Assembly (NCBI RefSeq): GCF_040717455.1
Contig: NZ_JBFEFH010000003.1
Coordinates: 62,001-126,000 of the forward strand
Direction of reading: 5' to 3'
Length of the DNA: 64,000 nt
Source: Tautonia sp040717455
GTDB taxonomy: Bacteria; Planctomycetota; Planctomycetia; Isosphaerales; Isosphaeraceae
Below, one piece after another: positions 20,077-28,360 of this stretch. The position numbers and the translations under genes were made by a program. Below the pieces are notes generated by a model. That model was not told the origin of the DNA. It was given only the letters and a program-made list of their open reading frames with translations, and made no database searches. Each line of letters begins with the position of its first letter. The stretch's first letter is position 1.

Positions 20077-20892
20077 ATGAACGCCTCGAATGAAGGTCGC
20101 ACCCTTGCCGTCTTTATCGACCTGGAAAACCTCGCCCTGGGGTTTGAGAACCAGAAGAAGCCTCGGTTCGACATCCACAAGGTGCTCGAACGGCTGGTCG
20201 AGAAGGGCAAGATCATCGTCAAGAAGGCCTATTGCGACTGGAGTCGCTACCAGGCATACACGGCCCCGTTCCACGAAGCCGCCATCGAATTGATCGAGAT
20301 CCCGCGTCGCAGTCAGACCGGGAAAAACTCGGCGGACATCCGTCTCGTGGTCGATGCCATGGATTTGGCCTGGAGCAAATCCCACATCGACACCTTCGTG
20401 ATCGTCTCCGGAGACTCGGACTTCTCGCCGCTCGTCTCGAAGCTCAAGGAAAATGACAAGCACGTCATCGGTCTTGGGATGAAGGGCTCGACCTCGGAGT
20501 TGCTCCGGGATAATTGCGACGAATTCATCTATTACGAAGATCTGGAACGGATCGAGAAGGACGAACGCGAGGCCGTCGAGCAACTCGACTCCTCCATCCC
20601 CGAGAAAAAGCGGGAAGTGTTCGCCCTCCTGATCGAGGCCTGCAACGCCCTCACCCGGGAGAACGCCGATGTTCTCTACGCGTCGTTGATCAAGGAAACC
20701 ATGCGTCGGAAGAAACCCTCGTTCGACGAAGGGTATTATGGTTACCGGTCCTTCACTCATCTGCTCGAAGACGCCGACAACGCGGCGATCGTCGACATCG
20801 AACGGAGCCCGAAGAGCGGCACCTATGTGGTCACGCGATTCGGAGACCGCAAAGCGATCCTCAACGGCAGGGCGCGCCCATCCAAACGGTAG
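20077..20892 (+). CDS. NYN-domain putative RNase with C-terminal LOTUS domain
   Basis: A 271-residue protein. Residues 8-150 form a NYN/PIN-like domain of the LabA/DUF88 type with the acidic metal-binding residues in place: AVFIDLENL (Asp15), SADIRLVVDAMDL and the signature VIVSGDSDFSPLV. Residues about 185-260 match the OST-HTH/LOTUS fold (REVFALLIEACNAL, LYASLIKETMRRKKPSFDEGYYGYRSFTHLLED, TYVVTRF), which in other proteins binds RNA, including G-rich RNA. A metal-dependent RNase guided by its LOTUS domain is the likely role. It is neighboured by an RRM gene. Confidence 0.92.
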   Translation: MNASNEGRTLAVFIDLENLALGFENQKKPRFDIHKVLERLVEKGKIIVKKAYCDWSRYQAYTAPFHEAAIELIEIPRRSQTGKNSADIRLVVDAMDLAWSKSHIDTFVIVSGDSDFSPLVSKLKENDKHVIGLGMKGSTSELLRDNCDEFIYYEDLERIEKDEREAVEQLDSSIPEKKREVFALLIEACNALTRENADVLYASLIKETMRRKKPSFDEGYYGYRSFTHLLEDADNAAIVDIERSPKSGTYVVTRFGDRKAILNGRARPSKR

Positions 20893-21041
20893 CCGCCGGC
20901 TCGATTGCCCGCTGGCGATGCCCTGCGAGCATCCACCCCAGAGCGATCATGGGCTGCCCCCCGTGGTGTGACCGCGGCGAGCAAAGGCTTCGGGTTGGGT
21001 TCGCGATCTGTCGCGATACCCTGGGACCTCCGTGAAACCCC

Positions 21042-21767
21042 ATGATCATCTCGTCCCGCCGATCGATGCGCATTCTGGTCGTTCCCCGAGAGGGTCGTCG
21101 GCCGCTCTTCTATTACGAGCCTTCGATCGATGATGCCCCGACGCCGGATTCGTCGACCGATCGCGGAGGACCGCACCGGCAGAGCAGGTTCCGGGCCTGG
21201 GTCGGCCGTTGTGTCGACGGTGCTCGACACCTCGAGCACCATGTACCAGGCCGACTCCAGGCGCCGATCGCCTGGCTGAAATCGCGATTGCCGGCCGACG
21301 AGCGGCTCTTGATGGCCCTGAGGCACGCCGACAGGCTCGTGTTCGTCCATCCCCCCTCGCTCGCGTTCGAGGACCTGAAATCCTTTTGGGCGGGCTATCT
21401 GGAGAGCCGATTCCAGCGCCGGATGATCTGGTTCGTGGTGTATCTCCTGTTGTTCATCCCATCCATCCTCCTTGCCGTGCTTCCCGGTCCGAACGTCGTC
21501 GGTTTCTGGGTGACGTATCGGCTGGTGGCTCACGGCATGGTGCTCTACAGTCTGATCCGGGCATCGCGGGACCGACTGGTGCTCGAATCGGAGCTCTCCG
21601 AGATTCTTGACGGTCCAATCTTCACCGATCGCCGCGCAGCCGAGCGTGTCCAGTCGCGATTCCACCTGTTCGGTCTGAAGAAACAGATCCGCCGTGCCCG
21701 GATCTGGCAGCGACTCCTCCGAAGGCGATCGCCTCGCCAGGTTGCTTCATCTCGAGTCGAGGGCTGA
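21042..21767 (+). CDS. Mitochondrial K+-H+ exchange-related family (Mit_KHE1-like) membrane protein
   Basis: The 241-residue product starts with a short strand segment (MRILVVPREGRRPLFYYEPS) and has a helical hairpin at about residues 126-165 with MIWFVVYLLLFIPSILLAVL followed by PGPNVVGFWVTYRLVAHG. This PGPNV..F/Y..R..GH pattern is the mark of the family named after yeast mitochondrial K+-H+ exchange proteins; the bacterial function is not established. ATG 21066 is an alternative start that places the conserved MRI/V first. It lies two bases before the phosphatidyltransferase gene and is probably in the same operon. Confidence 0.7.
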   Translation: MIISSRRSMRILVVPREGRRPLFYYEPSIDDAPTPDSSTDRGGPHRQSRFRAWVGRCVDGARHLEHHVPGRLQAPIAWLKSRLPADERLLMALRHADRLVFVHPPSLAFEDLKSFWAGYLESRFQRRMIWFVVYLLLFIPSILLAVLPGPNVVGFWVTYRLVAHGMVLYSLIRASRDRLVLESELSEILDGPIFTDRRAAERVQSRFHLFGLKKQIRRARIWQRLLRRRSPRQVASSRVEG

Positions 21768-21769
21768 CG

Positions 21770-22348
21770 GTGAGTCGAGACTCGGTCACTGCAAGGCTGA
21801 TCCTGCCGAACGCGCTGACCTTCCTCAGGTTCGGCCTGGCCGCGGTCTTCCCGGTCGTTCCACCGGCCTGGAGGCCGGTCATCCTGATCGTCGCCGCCCT
21901 GAGCGACGCTTGCGACGGGGCGTTCAGCCGATTCTTCCACTCGGCCAGCACGTTCGGTCAGATCCTCGATCCGATTGCTGACAAGGTCTTCGTAGGGGTG
22001 GTCCTCGTCACGCTCCTCATCGAGCAATCGCTCTCCCTCCCCGCCTTGATCTTCGTGGCGGCGCGAGACCTGGCGGTGGCGTTGGGTGTGATCGTGGCCC
22101 TGATCCGGATCGGCTCCGACGCGATCCGCCGGATGCCTCCGCATCTCCTCGGGAAGGCGGCCACGGCGTTTCAGTTCGCGTTTCTGTTCTGGGTGGTGTA
22201 CGATCAATCGGTCCCGACCCCGCTGCTGGCGATGACCGGAGCGATCAGCGTGGCCGCGGGAATCGACTATCTCAGGAACCCTCACTGGAAACGGCCCGAG
22301 AGCGCGGCGCATCACGCCGCTCCCGACGATGCGACTGCTGACCTATAA
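21770..22348 (+). CDS. CDP-alcohol phosphatidyltransferase family protein
   Basis: This integral membrane enzyme of 192 residues should transfer a phosphatidyl group from a CDP-lipid to an alcohol. The signature Dxx DGxxAR x8 GxxxDxxxD is present as SDACDGAFSRFF then GQILDPIADK, with one change: the Ala before Arg is Ser. About six hydrophobic helices are visible. It begins at GTG 21770 two bases after the previous stop and overlaps the next gene by 20 bases. The alcohol (glycerol phosphate, phosphatidylglycerol or inositol phosphate) cannot be told from the sequence. Confidence 0.87.
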   Translation: MSRDSVTARLILPNALTFLRFGLAAVFPVVPPAWRPVILIVAALSDACDGAFSRFFHSASTFGQILDPIADKVFVGVVLVTLLIEQSLSLPALIFVAARDLAVALGVIVALIRIGSDAIRRMPPHLLGKAATAFQFAFLFWVVYDQSVPTPLLAMTGAISVAAGIDYLRNPHWKRPESAAHHAAPDDATADL

Positions 22349-23114
22349 CATCCACAAGGGGATCGGGGGGCGAGACCGCCGCTATGACCTGGACCGGATC
22401 GTCTCGGTGATCGCCCAGGAAGAACCCGACCTGATCTGCCTGCAGGAAGTCGCCGAGGGGATCCCCCGGGCCGGTGGCGAAGACCAGAACGCGTTGCTGG
22501 TGGCGTCGTTCCGGGGGTACACCTCGACCTACCAGACGAACCACCGATTCCGAATCGGATCCTACGGCAACTTGGTGCTCTCTCGATGGCCCATCCGTCG
22601 GGCACATGACGTCTGCCTGCAGTACCTCAATCGGAAGAAACGAGGGGCCCAGCTCGTCGTGGTCGATTCGCCCCACGGGGCATTTCACCTCGTCAACTGG
22701 CACCTCGGCTTGCATGAAAGCACGAGGCAGTGGCAGGCCAGCTATCTGCTGGAGCACCATTGCTTCCGAGAATCGTCTCACTTGCCGACCATGATCGTGG
22801 GCGATTTCAACGACTGGCGGAACACGCTGGCCGACGGCCCCTTCGCCCGGCACGGCATGAGGCAGATCACGGAACCGCTGCATCGCTTCCGATCGTTCCC
22901 GGCCTACCTGGCGATGAGCGCGCTCGACAAGGTCTTCTGCTGCGACCAGGTCGACGTCACCCACGCGGAAGTCGTCCGTTCTCCCCTGGCCAGGCGGGCG
23001 TCGGACCACCTGCCGCTCGTCCTCGATTTCTCCGTCCGGAATCGGACCGACTCGACCAATGGGTTCGGACGATCGATCGAGCACCGGGTCCGCCCGGACC
23101 CCCAGCAAACCTGA
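22329..23114 (+). CDS. Endonuclease/exonuclease/phosphatase (EEP) family protein
   Basis: A 261-residue EEP domain protein. The motifs are LLTYNIHKGIGG (Asn), LICLQEV (metal-binding Glu), the LVNWHLGLHE segment, MIVGDFNDW (Asp-Asn) and the C-terminal ASDHLPLVLDF (catalytic Asp-His). No signal peptide is present. It overlaps the phosphatidyltransferase gene by 20 bases. E. coli has a comparable pairing of the EEP protein YbhP with cardiolipin synthase ClsB, so a lipid-phosphate or phosphodiester substrate is more likely than DNA, but this is inference from context. Confidence 0.88.
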   Translation: MRLLTYNIHKGIGGRDRRYDLDRIVSVIAQEEPDLICLQEVAEGIPRAGGEDQNALLVASFRGYTSTYQTNHRFRIGSYGNLVLSRWPIRRAHDVCLQYLNRKKRGAQLVVVDSPHGAFHLVNWHLGLHESTRQWQASYLLEHHCFRESSHLPTMIVGDFNDWRNTLADGPFARHGMRQITEPLHRFRSFPAYLAMSALDKVFCCDQVDVTHAEVVRSPLARRASDHLPLVLDFSVRNRTDSTNGFGRSIEHRVRPDPQQT

Positions 23115-23132
23115 ACGACCGGCCAATCCGTC

Positions 23133-24206
23133 TCAGGCGACCTCGCGGCGGTCCCCCTCCAGGGTCCGGGCGACCACCGACCAGACCCGGTCGGGGGAAA
23201 GCTCATCCATGCACTCCATCCGGTCGCAACGTCGGACGCAGCTCGCCGCGCACCAGACCCCCGTGCGGACGACCCGGGCCCTGGCGCCGTAAGGGCCGGT
23301 CTTGTCCGGATCCGTGCAGGTGAAGATCGCGATCACCCGGGCTCCCGAGGCGACGGCCAGATGGAGCGGCCCCGTGTCGTTCGAGAGCACCAGATCCGAA
23401 CGCTCCATGATCGCGGCCAGCCTCATCAATGAGGTCTGGCCGGTGAGGTCACGGATGGGGAGGCCGAGCGGATCGAGTTCCCTCCGGATCGCGGCGGCGA
23501 GCGGTCGATCCTCGGCGGCCCCGACCACGATCAGTCCCGCGCCGAACCGCCCGACAGCCCTCCGGGCGACCTCGGCATAATGGCCCGGTGGCCATCGCTT
23601 GGTCAGCCAGCGGGCCCCCGGATTGAGCACCAGGAATGGCCTCGGCAAGCCGGCGAGCGCCGACGTCGCCCACTGGCGATCCTCGTCGTCGATGGCCAGG
23701 TCGAAGCGAGGCGAGCCGTCTCTCGCTCCCAGGGCTTTGGGAATGGCCAGGAGCCGATCGACCGCGTGGGAGGCATCGGACGACACCCGATGGGTGTAGA
23801 AGAGAGATGCCCCTTCACGGGCGTCGGCCCGGCCGATCCGGACGGGGGCGGCGGTCGCGAAGGTCATGAGGCCGGATCGGAGGAGCCCCTGGAGGTCGAT
23901 CGCCAGGTCGAAGCCCCGGCGACGGAGATCGACGACGAAGCGCGAGGTCAGCGCGAGCCCTCGGGGCCCGAATCCGGCCCGGGACCGGTCGAACGGGATC
24001 ACGTCATCCAGCGCCGGATGCCCCCGGACGAGGTCGACCAGCCCCTGGTTGATGACCCACGAGAAATGTGCCGAGGGCCATCGCTCCCGGAGCGTGGCCA
24101 GGACGGGGAGCGCATGGATGACGTCGCCGAGGGCACTCGGCTTGATGAGGCAGACGCGACGAGGAGACAGGGCTCTCAAATCGACAGTCGAGGACGCGGC
24201 CGGCAT
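23133..24206 (-). CDS. Glycosyltransferase family 9 (heptosyltransferase-like)
   Basis: A 357-residue GT-B enzyme of the ADP-heptose:LPS heptosyltransferase family. Evidence: the N-terminal CLIKPSALGDVIHALPVLATLRERWPSA motif, DLAIDLQGLLRSGLM, the middle LVLNPGARWLTKRWPPGHYAEVAR and the donor-site SDLVLSNDTGPLHLAVASGARVIAIF. The C-terminus has a cysteine cluster (WCAASCVRRCDRMEC) seen in some members. ATG 24206 is the start because the family motif follows within 20 residues; the open frame extends upstream without sense. Its role should be lipopolysaccharide core or another surface glycan. Convergent with the EEP gene. Confidence 0.9.
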   Translation of the reverse strand: MPAASSTVDLRALSPRRVCLIKPSALGDVIHALPVLATLRERWPSAHFSWVINQGLVDLVRGHPALDDVIPFDRSRAGFGPRGLALTSRFVVDLRRRGFDLAIDLQGLLRSGLMTFATAAPVRIGRADAREGASLFYTHRVSSDASHAVDRLLAIPKALGARDGSPRFDLAIDDEDRQWATSALAGLPRPFLVLNPGARWLTKRWPPGHYAEVARRAVGRFGAGLIVVGAAEDRPLAAAIRRELDPLGLPIRDLTGQTSLMRLAAIMERSDLVLSNDTGPLHLAVASGARVIAIFTCTDPDKTGPYGARARVVRTGVWCAASCVRRCDRMECMDELSPDRVWSVVARTLEGDRREVA

Positions 24207-24305
24207 GATCCAACTCTCCCTCCCCCCGGACGATCGGGGCCGGTATGCTAACCAGGAGAGCACTCCTCGCCTATCCGAATCGAAGCCTTCGGGAGTCCCG
24301 GAGCC

Positions 24306-25256
24306 ATGACCGCCTCGCTCCTCCTCGCCATCGTGCTGAGCACCTCCCATCAAGGCGAGGTCACGGTCTCGCCTGATCCCGAGGAGGCGACGGTCCCCGA
24401 ACTCTTCCGCATCGCGCCATCGACCTTCGGTTTCGACCTCCGGATCCTGCGCCAGACCCCGCGGTATGTGGTGTCGAAGCTGACCTTCCCCTCCCCCGTT
24501 GTCAGCCCCGACCCGCAGAACAACACGGTCCACGCCGAGTACTTCCAGCCGAGGTGCCCGGGGAAGCGGCCCGCGGTGGTCGTCCTGCACATCCTCGGGG
24601 CTGACTTCGCGCTCTCGCGGTATCTGGCGGCCAGGCTCGCGGAGGAAGGGGTGGCCGCCCTGTTCGTCAAGCTTCCCTATTACGGGGAACGACGACCGGC
24701 GAATCTGAATGTGCGATTCCTCTCGTCGGACCTCGAGCGCTCGGTCATCGCCATGCGCCAGGGGGTCTGCGATGTCCGGCGGGCGGCCCGGTGGCTTGGC
24801 GAACGGGTCGAGGTGGATCGCTCCCGGATCGGGGTGACCGGGATCAGCCTCGGGGGGATCGTCTCGTCCCTCGCGGCCGGGGTCGATCCCCGGATTGGTC
24901 ACGCCGCGATTTTACTGGGAGGGGGCGGGTTGGCCGAGATCCTCTGGGAGATGCCCGAGGCCGAGGCGCGGAACTCCCGGACCGCCTGGATCGAATCCGG
25001 TCGCACGAAGGAGGACCTCGCCCGCCTGATCCGGCCGTTCGACCCGCTCACTTACGCACCAGGCCTCCGGGACAAACGCGTGCTCATGATCGCCGGGCGA
25101 GCCGATGAGGTGATCCCGCCCTCGGCGACGACCCGGCTCTGGGAAGCAGCGGGGCGGCCACCGATTCGATGGCTCGACTGCGGGCATTACTCGGCGGCCG
25201 GGTACCTCCTGCCGGTCTTCCGGGACGTGGTCGCGTTCTTCGCCGCGGAGCCCTGA
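24306..25256 (+). CDS. Alpha/beta hydrolase (dienelactone-hydrolase/acetylxylan-esterase type)
   Basis: A 316-residue protein starting with a weak signal-like segment (TASLLLAIVLSTS). The fold is clear: AVVVLHILGADFALSRYLAARLAEEGVAALFVKLPYYGERRP, the nucleophile elbow GISLGG (Ser181), the acid loop MIAGRADEVIPP (Asp) and the histidine DCGHYSA. Natural substrate unknown; probably an ester of a sugar or small acid. It is divergent from the GT9 gene across 99 bases. Confidence 0.85.
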   Translation: MTASLLLAIVLSTSHQGEVTVSPDPEEATVPELFRIAPSTFGFDLRILRQTPRYVVSKLTFPSPVVSPDPQNNTVHAEYFQPRCPGKRPAVVVLHILGADFALSRYLAARLAEEGVAALFVKLPYYGERRPANLNVRFLSSDLERSVIAMRQGVCDVRRAARWLGERVEVDRSRIGVTGISLGGIVSSLAAGVDPRIGHAAILLGGGGLAEILWEMPEAEARNSRTAWIESGRTKEDLARLIRPFDPLTYAPGLRDKRVLMIAGRADEVIPPSATTRLWEAAGRPPIRWLDCGHYSAAGYLLPVFRDVVAFFAAEP

Positions 25257-25354
25257 ATCGGGATGGCATGACGTTGAGATTCGATTGATCAGAACGCGAT
25301 GGGCGGGTATGGTTCGGCCGATCATCCGATCAATACCGGCTGCGGGGGACGGGC

Positions 25355-25771
25355 ATGACTGCCAGGGTGACGAGCGTCTTTCTGTATGTGAACGACATGA
25401 TCCGGTCGCGAGACTTCTACCACGAGGTCGTCGGGGCGACGGTGGTCCAGGAGCTGGCCGAATACGACGGCGGGCCGATTGCCCTCGTCGTGCTCCGCCT
25501 CCACGACTTCACCATCATGCTCCACCCTCAGGACGCCCACGACCAGGAATTCCGCGACCAGCGGGTCGGCCTCGGGATCCATCTCCAGCTCAGGGTCGAT
25601 CAGGTCGACGCCTTCTACCAGCACTGCATCGAGCAAGGGGCGATGCTGAGCCTCTCAGGCGAGCCGGTGGACCAGGCCTGGGGGTGGCGAGAATTTGCCC
25701 TCAGAGATCCCGACGGCTACGTCTGGTCCATCTATCAGGATCAATCGGGGGGCCAGTGGACGACCGCCTGA
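25355..25771 (+). CDS. VOC-family (glyoxalase/bleomycin-resistance fold) protein
   Basis: A 138-residue protein of one vicinal-oxygen-chelate domain, made of two beta-alpha-beta-beta-beta units: SVFLYVNDMIRSRDFYHEVVGATVV and IHLQLRVDQVDAFYQHCIEQGA, ending with EFALRDPDGYVWSIYQ. Possible metal ligands are His in IHLQLRV and Glu in REFALRDP. Members act as dioxygenases, isomerases or binding proteins; substrate unknown. The start is ATG 25355. Confidence 0.87.
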   Translation: MTARVTSVFLYVNDMIRSRDFYHEVVGATVVQELAEYDGGPIALVVLRLHDFTIMLHPQDAHDQEFRDQRVGLGIHLQLRVDQVDAFYQHCIEQGAMLSLSGEPVDQAWGWREFALRDPDGYVWSIYQDQSGGQWTTA

Positions 25772-25822
25772 TCGGCCCCTCTAGTCATTCGTTGGGACGA
25801 CGAGATCGGCGTGCGCGGATCG

Positions 25823-26527
25823 TCACGGAGCCGCTCCTCCCATCGCGAGGAACGCCGCGCTCGCCGCGATCCCGGCGGTTTCGATCCTCAGGAGATTGGG
25901 CCCCAGGCCGATCGTCCGCCATCCGACCGCCCGGGCCGCCTCGATCTCCTCGTCGGTGAACCCTCCCTCGGGACCGATCGCGAGCACCACGCGGGGAGCC
26001 GGTCCATGGCGGGCGATCGGATCGCCCCCGGGATGCGCAATTAATCGAAGCGCCTCGGCCTCGGTCGCGAGGAAGTCGGACCACGAGGCCATCGGCTCAA
26101 GCTGCAGGACGTGGTCTCGACCGCTCTGCTTGCACGCCTCGACCACCAGGCGGCGGAGCCGATCGAGCTTCGACGTCCGAGGGTCGACGACCGATCGTTG
26201 CGTCCGAAGCGGGATGATCCGGGCGACTCCCAGCTCGGTCGCCTTCTCGATCAGCCAGTCGAACCGGTCTCCCTTCGGGACCGCGGTGGCCAGGGTGACG
26301 TCACTCGTCGGCAAGGGTCGGGGAGGAAGCCGGTCCTCGACGACGAGTTCGAGGCCGTTCCGTCCGGCTCGGTCGACGCGAGCGAGCACCACCCCTCCCA
26401 GTCCATCGAAGACCTCGATGCGATCTCCCGGACCGACCCGCCGGACGCGGGCCAGATGGTGGGCCTCCGGCCCTGTCACCTCAAGGCGATCGCCGTCGAG
26501 GGCATGGGGGTGATAGACGCGTTCCAT
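25823..26527 (-). CDS. rsmE: 16S rRNA (uracil-1498-N3)-methyltransferase RsmE
   Basis: RsmE methylates U1498 of 16S rRNA with SAM. The 234-residue product has the PUA-like N-terminal domain (residues 1-70: GPEAHHLARVRRVGPGDRIEVFDG) and the SPOUT knot domain: DWLIEKATELGVARIIPL, RLRRLVVEACKQSGR, the SAM loop AIGPEGGFTDEEIE and the closing LGPNLLRIETAGIAASA. ATG 26527 is chosen because MERVYHP starts the domain; the frame is open for 66 more codons upstream without homology. Convergent with the VOC gene. Confidence 0.95.
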   Translation of the reverse strand: MERVYHPHALDGDRLEVTGPEAHHLARVRRVGPGDRIEVFDGLGGVVLARVDRAGRNGLELVVEDRLPPRPLPTSDVTLATAVPKGDRFDWLIEKATELGVARIIPLRTQRSVVDPRTSKLDRLRRLVVEACKQSGRDHVLQLEPMASWSDFLATEAEALRLIAHPGGDPIARHGPAPRVVLAIGPEGGFTDEEIEAARAVGWRTIGLGPNLLRIETAGIAASAAFLAMGGAAP

Positions 26528-26664
26528 TGGGAGATTGATTCGAAAGGGGAGAAATCGAGCAAGACCATCAGTCATCCTAACCGATTCAAAGCACAGAGTG
26601 AGACGTGCGCAATCGTCCGTTCGGATGACTGCCTCGCGTTGAACCGGGGAAGGAACGTGCACCA

Positions 26665-27465
26665 ATGACCTGGTTACGCCATTGGGACCTGCGGTTTGAC
26701 CCGTTCCGGCCCGGGGCCGTCCCATTTGTCTCGATCCCGGGGCATGAGGAAGCGGTTGCCAGGCTCGTCCATCAGGTGGAACAGGGCGATCGGACGGGAG
26801 AGGTCCGGGGAGTCGCCGAGCTCGGGAAATCGGTCATCCTTCACGAGGCGCTTCGACGACTCAAGCGGCCGGGCCGGCGCCTCTGCGTCGTTCGCCGCCC
26901 GTTCGATGAAGGGGCGATGATCCGGGGGCTTTGCCTCGGCTTCGGCAAGCGGTTGGATGTTGGAATCTCCGTCGCTGAGGGGATGGGGCATCTACTGGAC
27001 TGCTTCCGACTCGACCAAGCACAGAACAAGGAGATCGTCCTGGCGATCGACGGGGACGACCTGATGGCCTGGGAGTCGGACCGCAGGGTGGTCGACCGGA
27101 TTGAGGCCCTCGGGCATCAAGGCGGTGGTGCGGTTGCCGTCCTGCTCTCGGGGCGGTCTGAGATGAATGATCACGCCCGATGGGCGGTGCGACCGCGACT
27201 CGAACGCCTGACGCGACGGGTGACGGAAACCTACGTCCTTGCGAAACTGCACGCGGCCGGCCGCTCCTCTCCCGTGTTTACGGACCGGGCGATCCTGAGG
27301 CTGCATGCCGTGGCCGAGGGCTTGCCGGGTGTCATCGACCGGCTGTCCAGCCTGGCATTGAAGGCCGGTGCGCTCGATCAACGGCCCTCGATCCCGAGCG
27401 AACTCGTCTCTGGGATCGCGCAGGAAACGGACCGCATGGCCGATCCGATCGCCGCCCCGAACTAG
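26665..27465 (+). CDS. ExeA/MshM-like AAA ATPase
   Basis: A 266-residue P-loop ATPase. The opening WLRHWDLRFDPFRPG matches the YxxFGLxxxPF start of ExeA-like ATPases. Walker A is GVAELGKS (49-56) and Walker B is EIVLAIDGDDL. A C-terminal helical region (LRLHAVAEGLPGVIDRLSSLAL) resembles the lid of that family. The usual PFxxxxD segment is less conserved. ExeA-type proteins drive assembly of secretion pores or pili. No secretion partner gene is adjacent, so its client is unknown. It is divergent from rsmE. Confidence 0.82.
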   Translation: MTWLRHWDLRFDPFRPGAVPFVSIPGHEEAVARLVHQVEQGDRTGEVRGVAELGKSVILHEALRRLKRPGRRLCVVRRPFDEGAMIRGLCLGFGKRLDVGISVAEGMGHLLDCFRLDQAQNKEIVLAIDGDDLMAWESDRRVVDRIEALGHQGGGAVAVLLSGRSEMNDHARWAVRPRLERLTRRVTETYVLAKLHAAGRSSPVFTDRAILRLHAVAEGLPGVIDRLSSLALKAGALDQRPSIPSELVSGIAQETDRMADPIAAPN

Positions 27466-27547
27466 CCAAACGGCTGCGGACCATGATAGATTGATCGTTC
27501 CGCGTCGATGGCCCTTTGCCACAGTCCGAGCGACCCCACCGCTGCTC

Positions 27548-28135
27548 ATGGATCACCCGACGACCGCCACCGATGTTCCGTTGAAGAATCGTTCCCTCGC
27601 GGCGCTCCTCGCGTTGACCTGGCCCGGCCTGGGCCACCTCTATCAAGGGCGGAACGCGAAAGGGTTGCTTTACTTCGTCTGCATCTTCGGCCTCTACGCG
27701 GTGGGTTTCGCCCTGGGGGAAGGGGCGAACGTGTACTGGACCTGGGTCAATCCGCTCCGGAATCCGGAGCATTTCCGGCTCTACTACCTCGGCCAGTTCT
27801 GGGTCGGGCTGCCCGCCTGGCCGGCCTTGATCCAGGCGACCTTGATTCACCAGGGATACCAGCCGTTATTCAACGGCTTCATGGCCGCCCCGATGCTCGA
27901 CCCCACCATGGACAACGGGGTTCGAGAGGTAATGCAGGAGGTCGTCCGCCGCGTCTTCTCGCTCCATCAGAAGTACGGGGGCCTGAAGGAGATCGGCGAC
28001 ATCTATACCACCATCGCCGGCCTGCTGAATGTCCTGGCGATCTACGACGCGTTTGAGGGGCCGGCAGTTCGGTCAGGACCGACCTCGTCTGCCGAGGCTC
28101 CCTCGACGACAACGACCGAGGCGGAGTCGGCCTGA
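27548..28135 (+). CDS. Multi-pass membrane protein, DUF6677/TM2-like
   Basis: The 195-residue product starts LKNRSLAALLALTWPGLGHLYQGRNAKGLLYFVCIFGLYAVG, a TM2-domain-like opening in which a polar GxGHxYxG turn links two helices. More hydrophobic segments follow around LGQFWVGLPAWPALIQA and TIAGLLNVLAIYDAF, and the tail is Thr/Ala/Glu rich. It resembles the planctomycete family that I recall as DUF6677; function unknown. ATG 27548 is the first start in frame after the previous gene. Its stop overlaps the next start (TGATG). Confidence 0.72.
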   Translation: MDHPTTATDVPLKNRSLAALLALTWPGLGHLYQGRNAKGLLYFVCIFGLYAVGFALGEGANVYWTWVNPLRNPEHFRLYYLGQFWVGLPAWPALIQATLIHQGYQPLFNGFMAAPMLDPTMDNGVREVMQEVVRRVFSLHQKYGGLKEIGDIYTTIAGLLNVLAIYDAFEGPAVRSGPTSSAEAPSTTTTEAESA

Positions 28136-28353
28136 TGATGATCCCATCGCTCGGGTTCTTGCCCCTCCTGGGCCTGATGAACGCCTACTGGTTCGCTCCC
28201 CCCCTGATCCTGGTGATCAGCCTGGTCTATGCGGCCTCGCGGCACGAGGCGTGGCCCTTGATCTTCCGACACGCCACCCGACTCTTCCTGATGATCGCCG
28301 GCATCCTGGCGGTCGTCACGGTGATCCTGCTCGTGATCAACACGCAGGTCTGA
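28135..28353 (+). CDS. Small two-helix membrane protein
   Basis: A 72-residue hydrophobic protein with two or three membrane helices (LGLMNAYWFAPPLILVISLVYAAS and LFLMIAGILAVVTVILLVI). It is translationally coupled to the previous gene (TGATGATG), so both probably make one membrane unit. I do not recognise the family. Confidence 0.7.
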   Translation: MMIPSLGFLPLLGLMNAYWFAPPLILVISLVYAASRHEAWPLIFRHATRLFLMIAGILAVVTVILLVINTQV

Positions 28354-28360
28354 CGATCGA

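Noticed and set aside
24207..24902. N-terminal extension of the GT9 protein to 589 residues
   Set aside because: The added part overlaps the divergent hydrolase gene and shows no homology; the GT9 motif starts right after ATG 24206.
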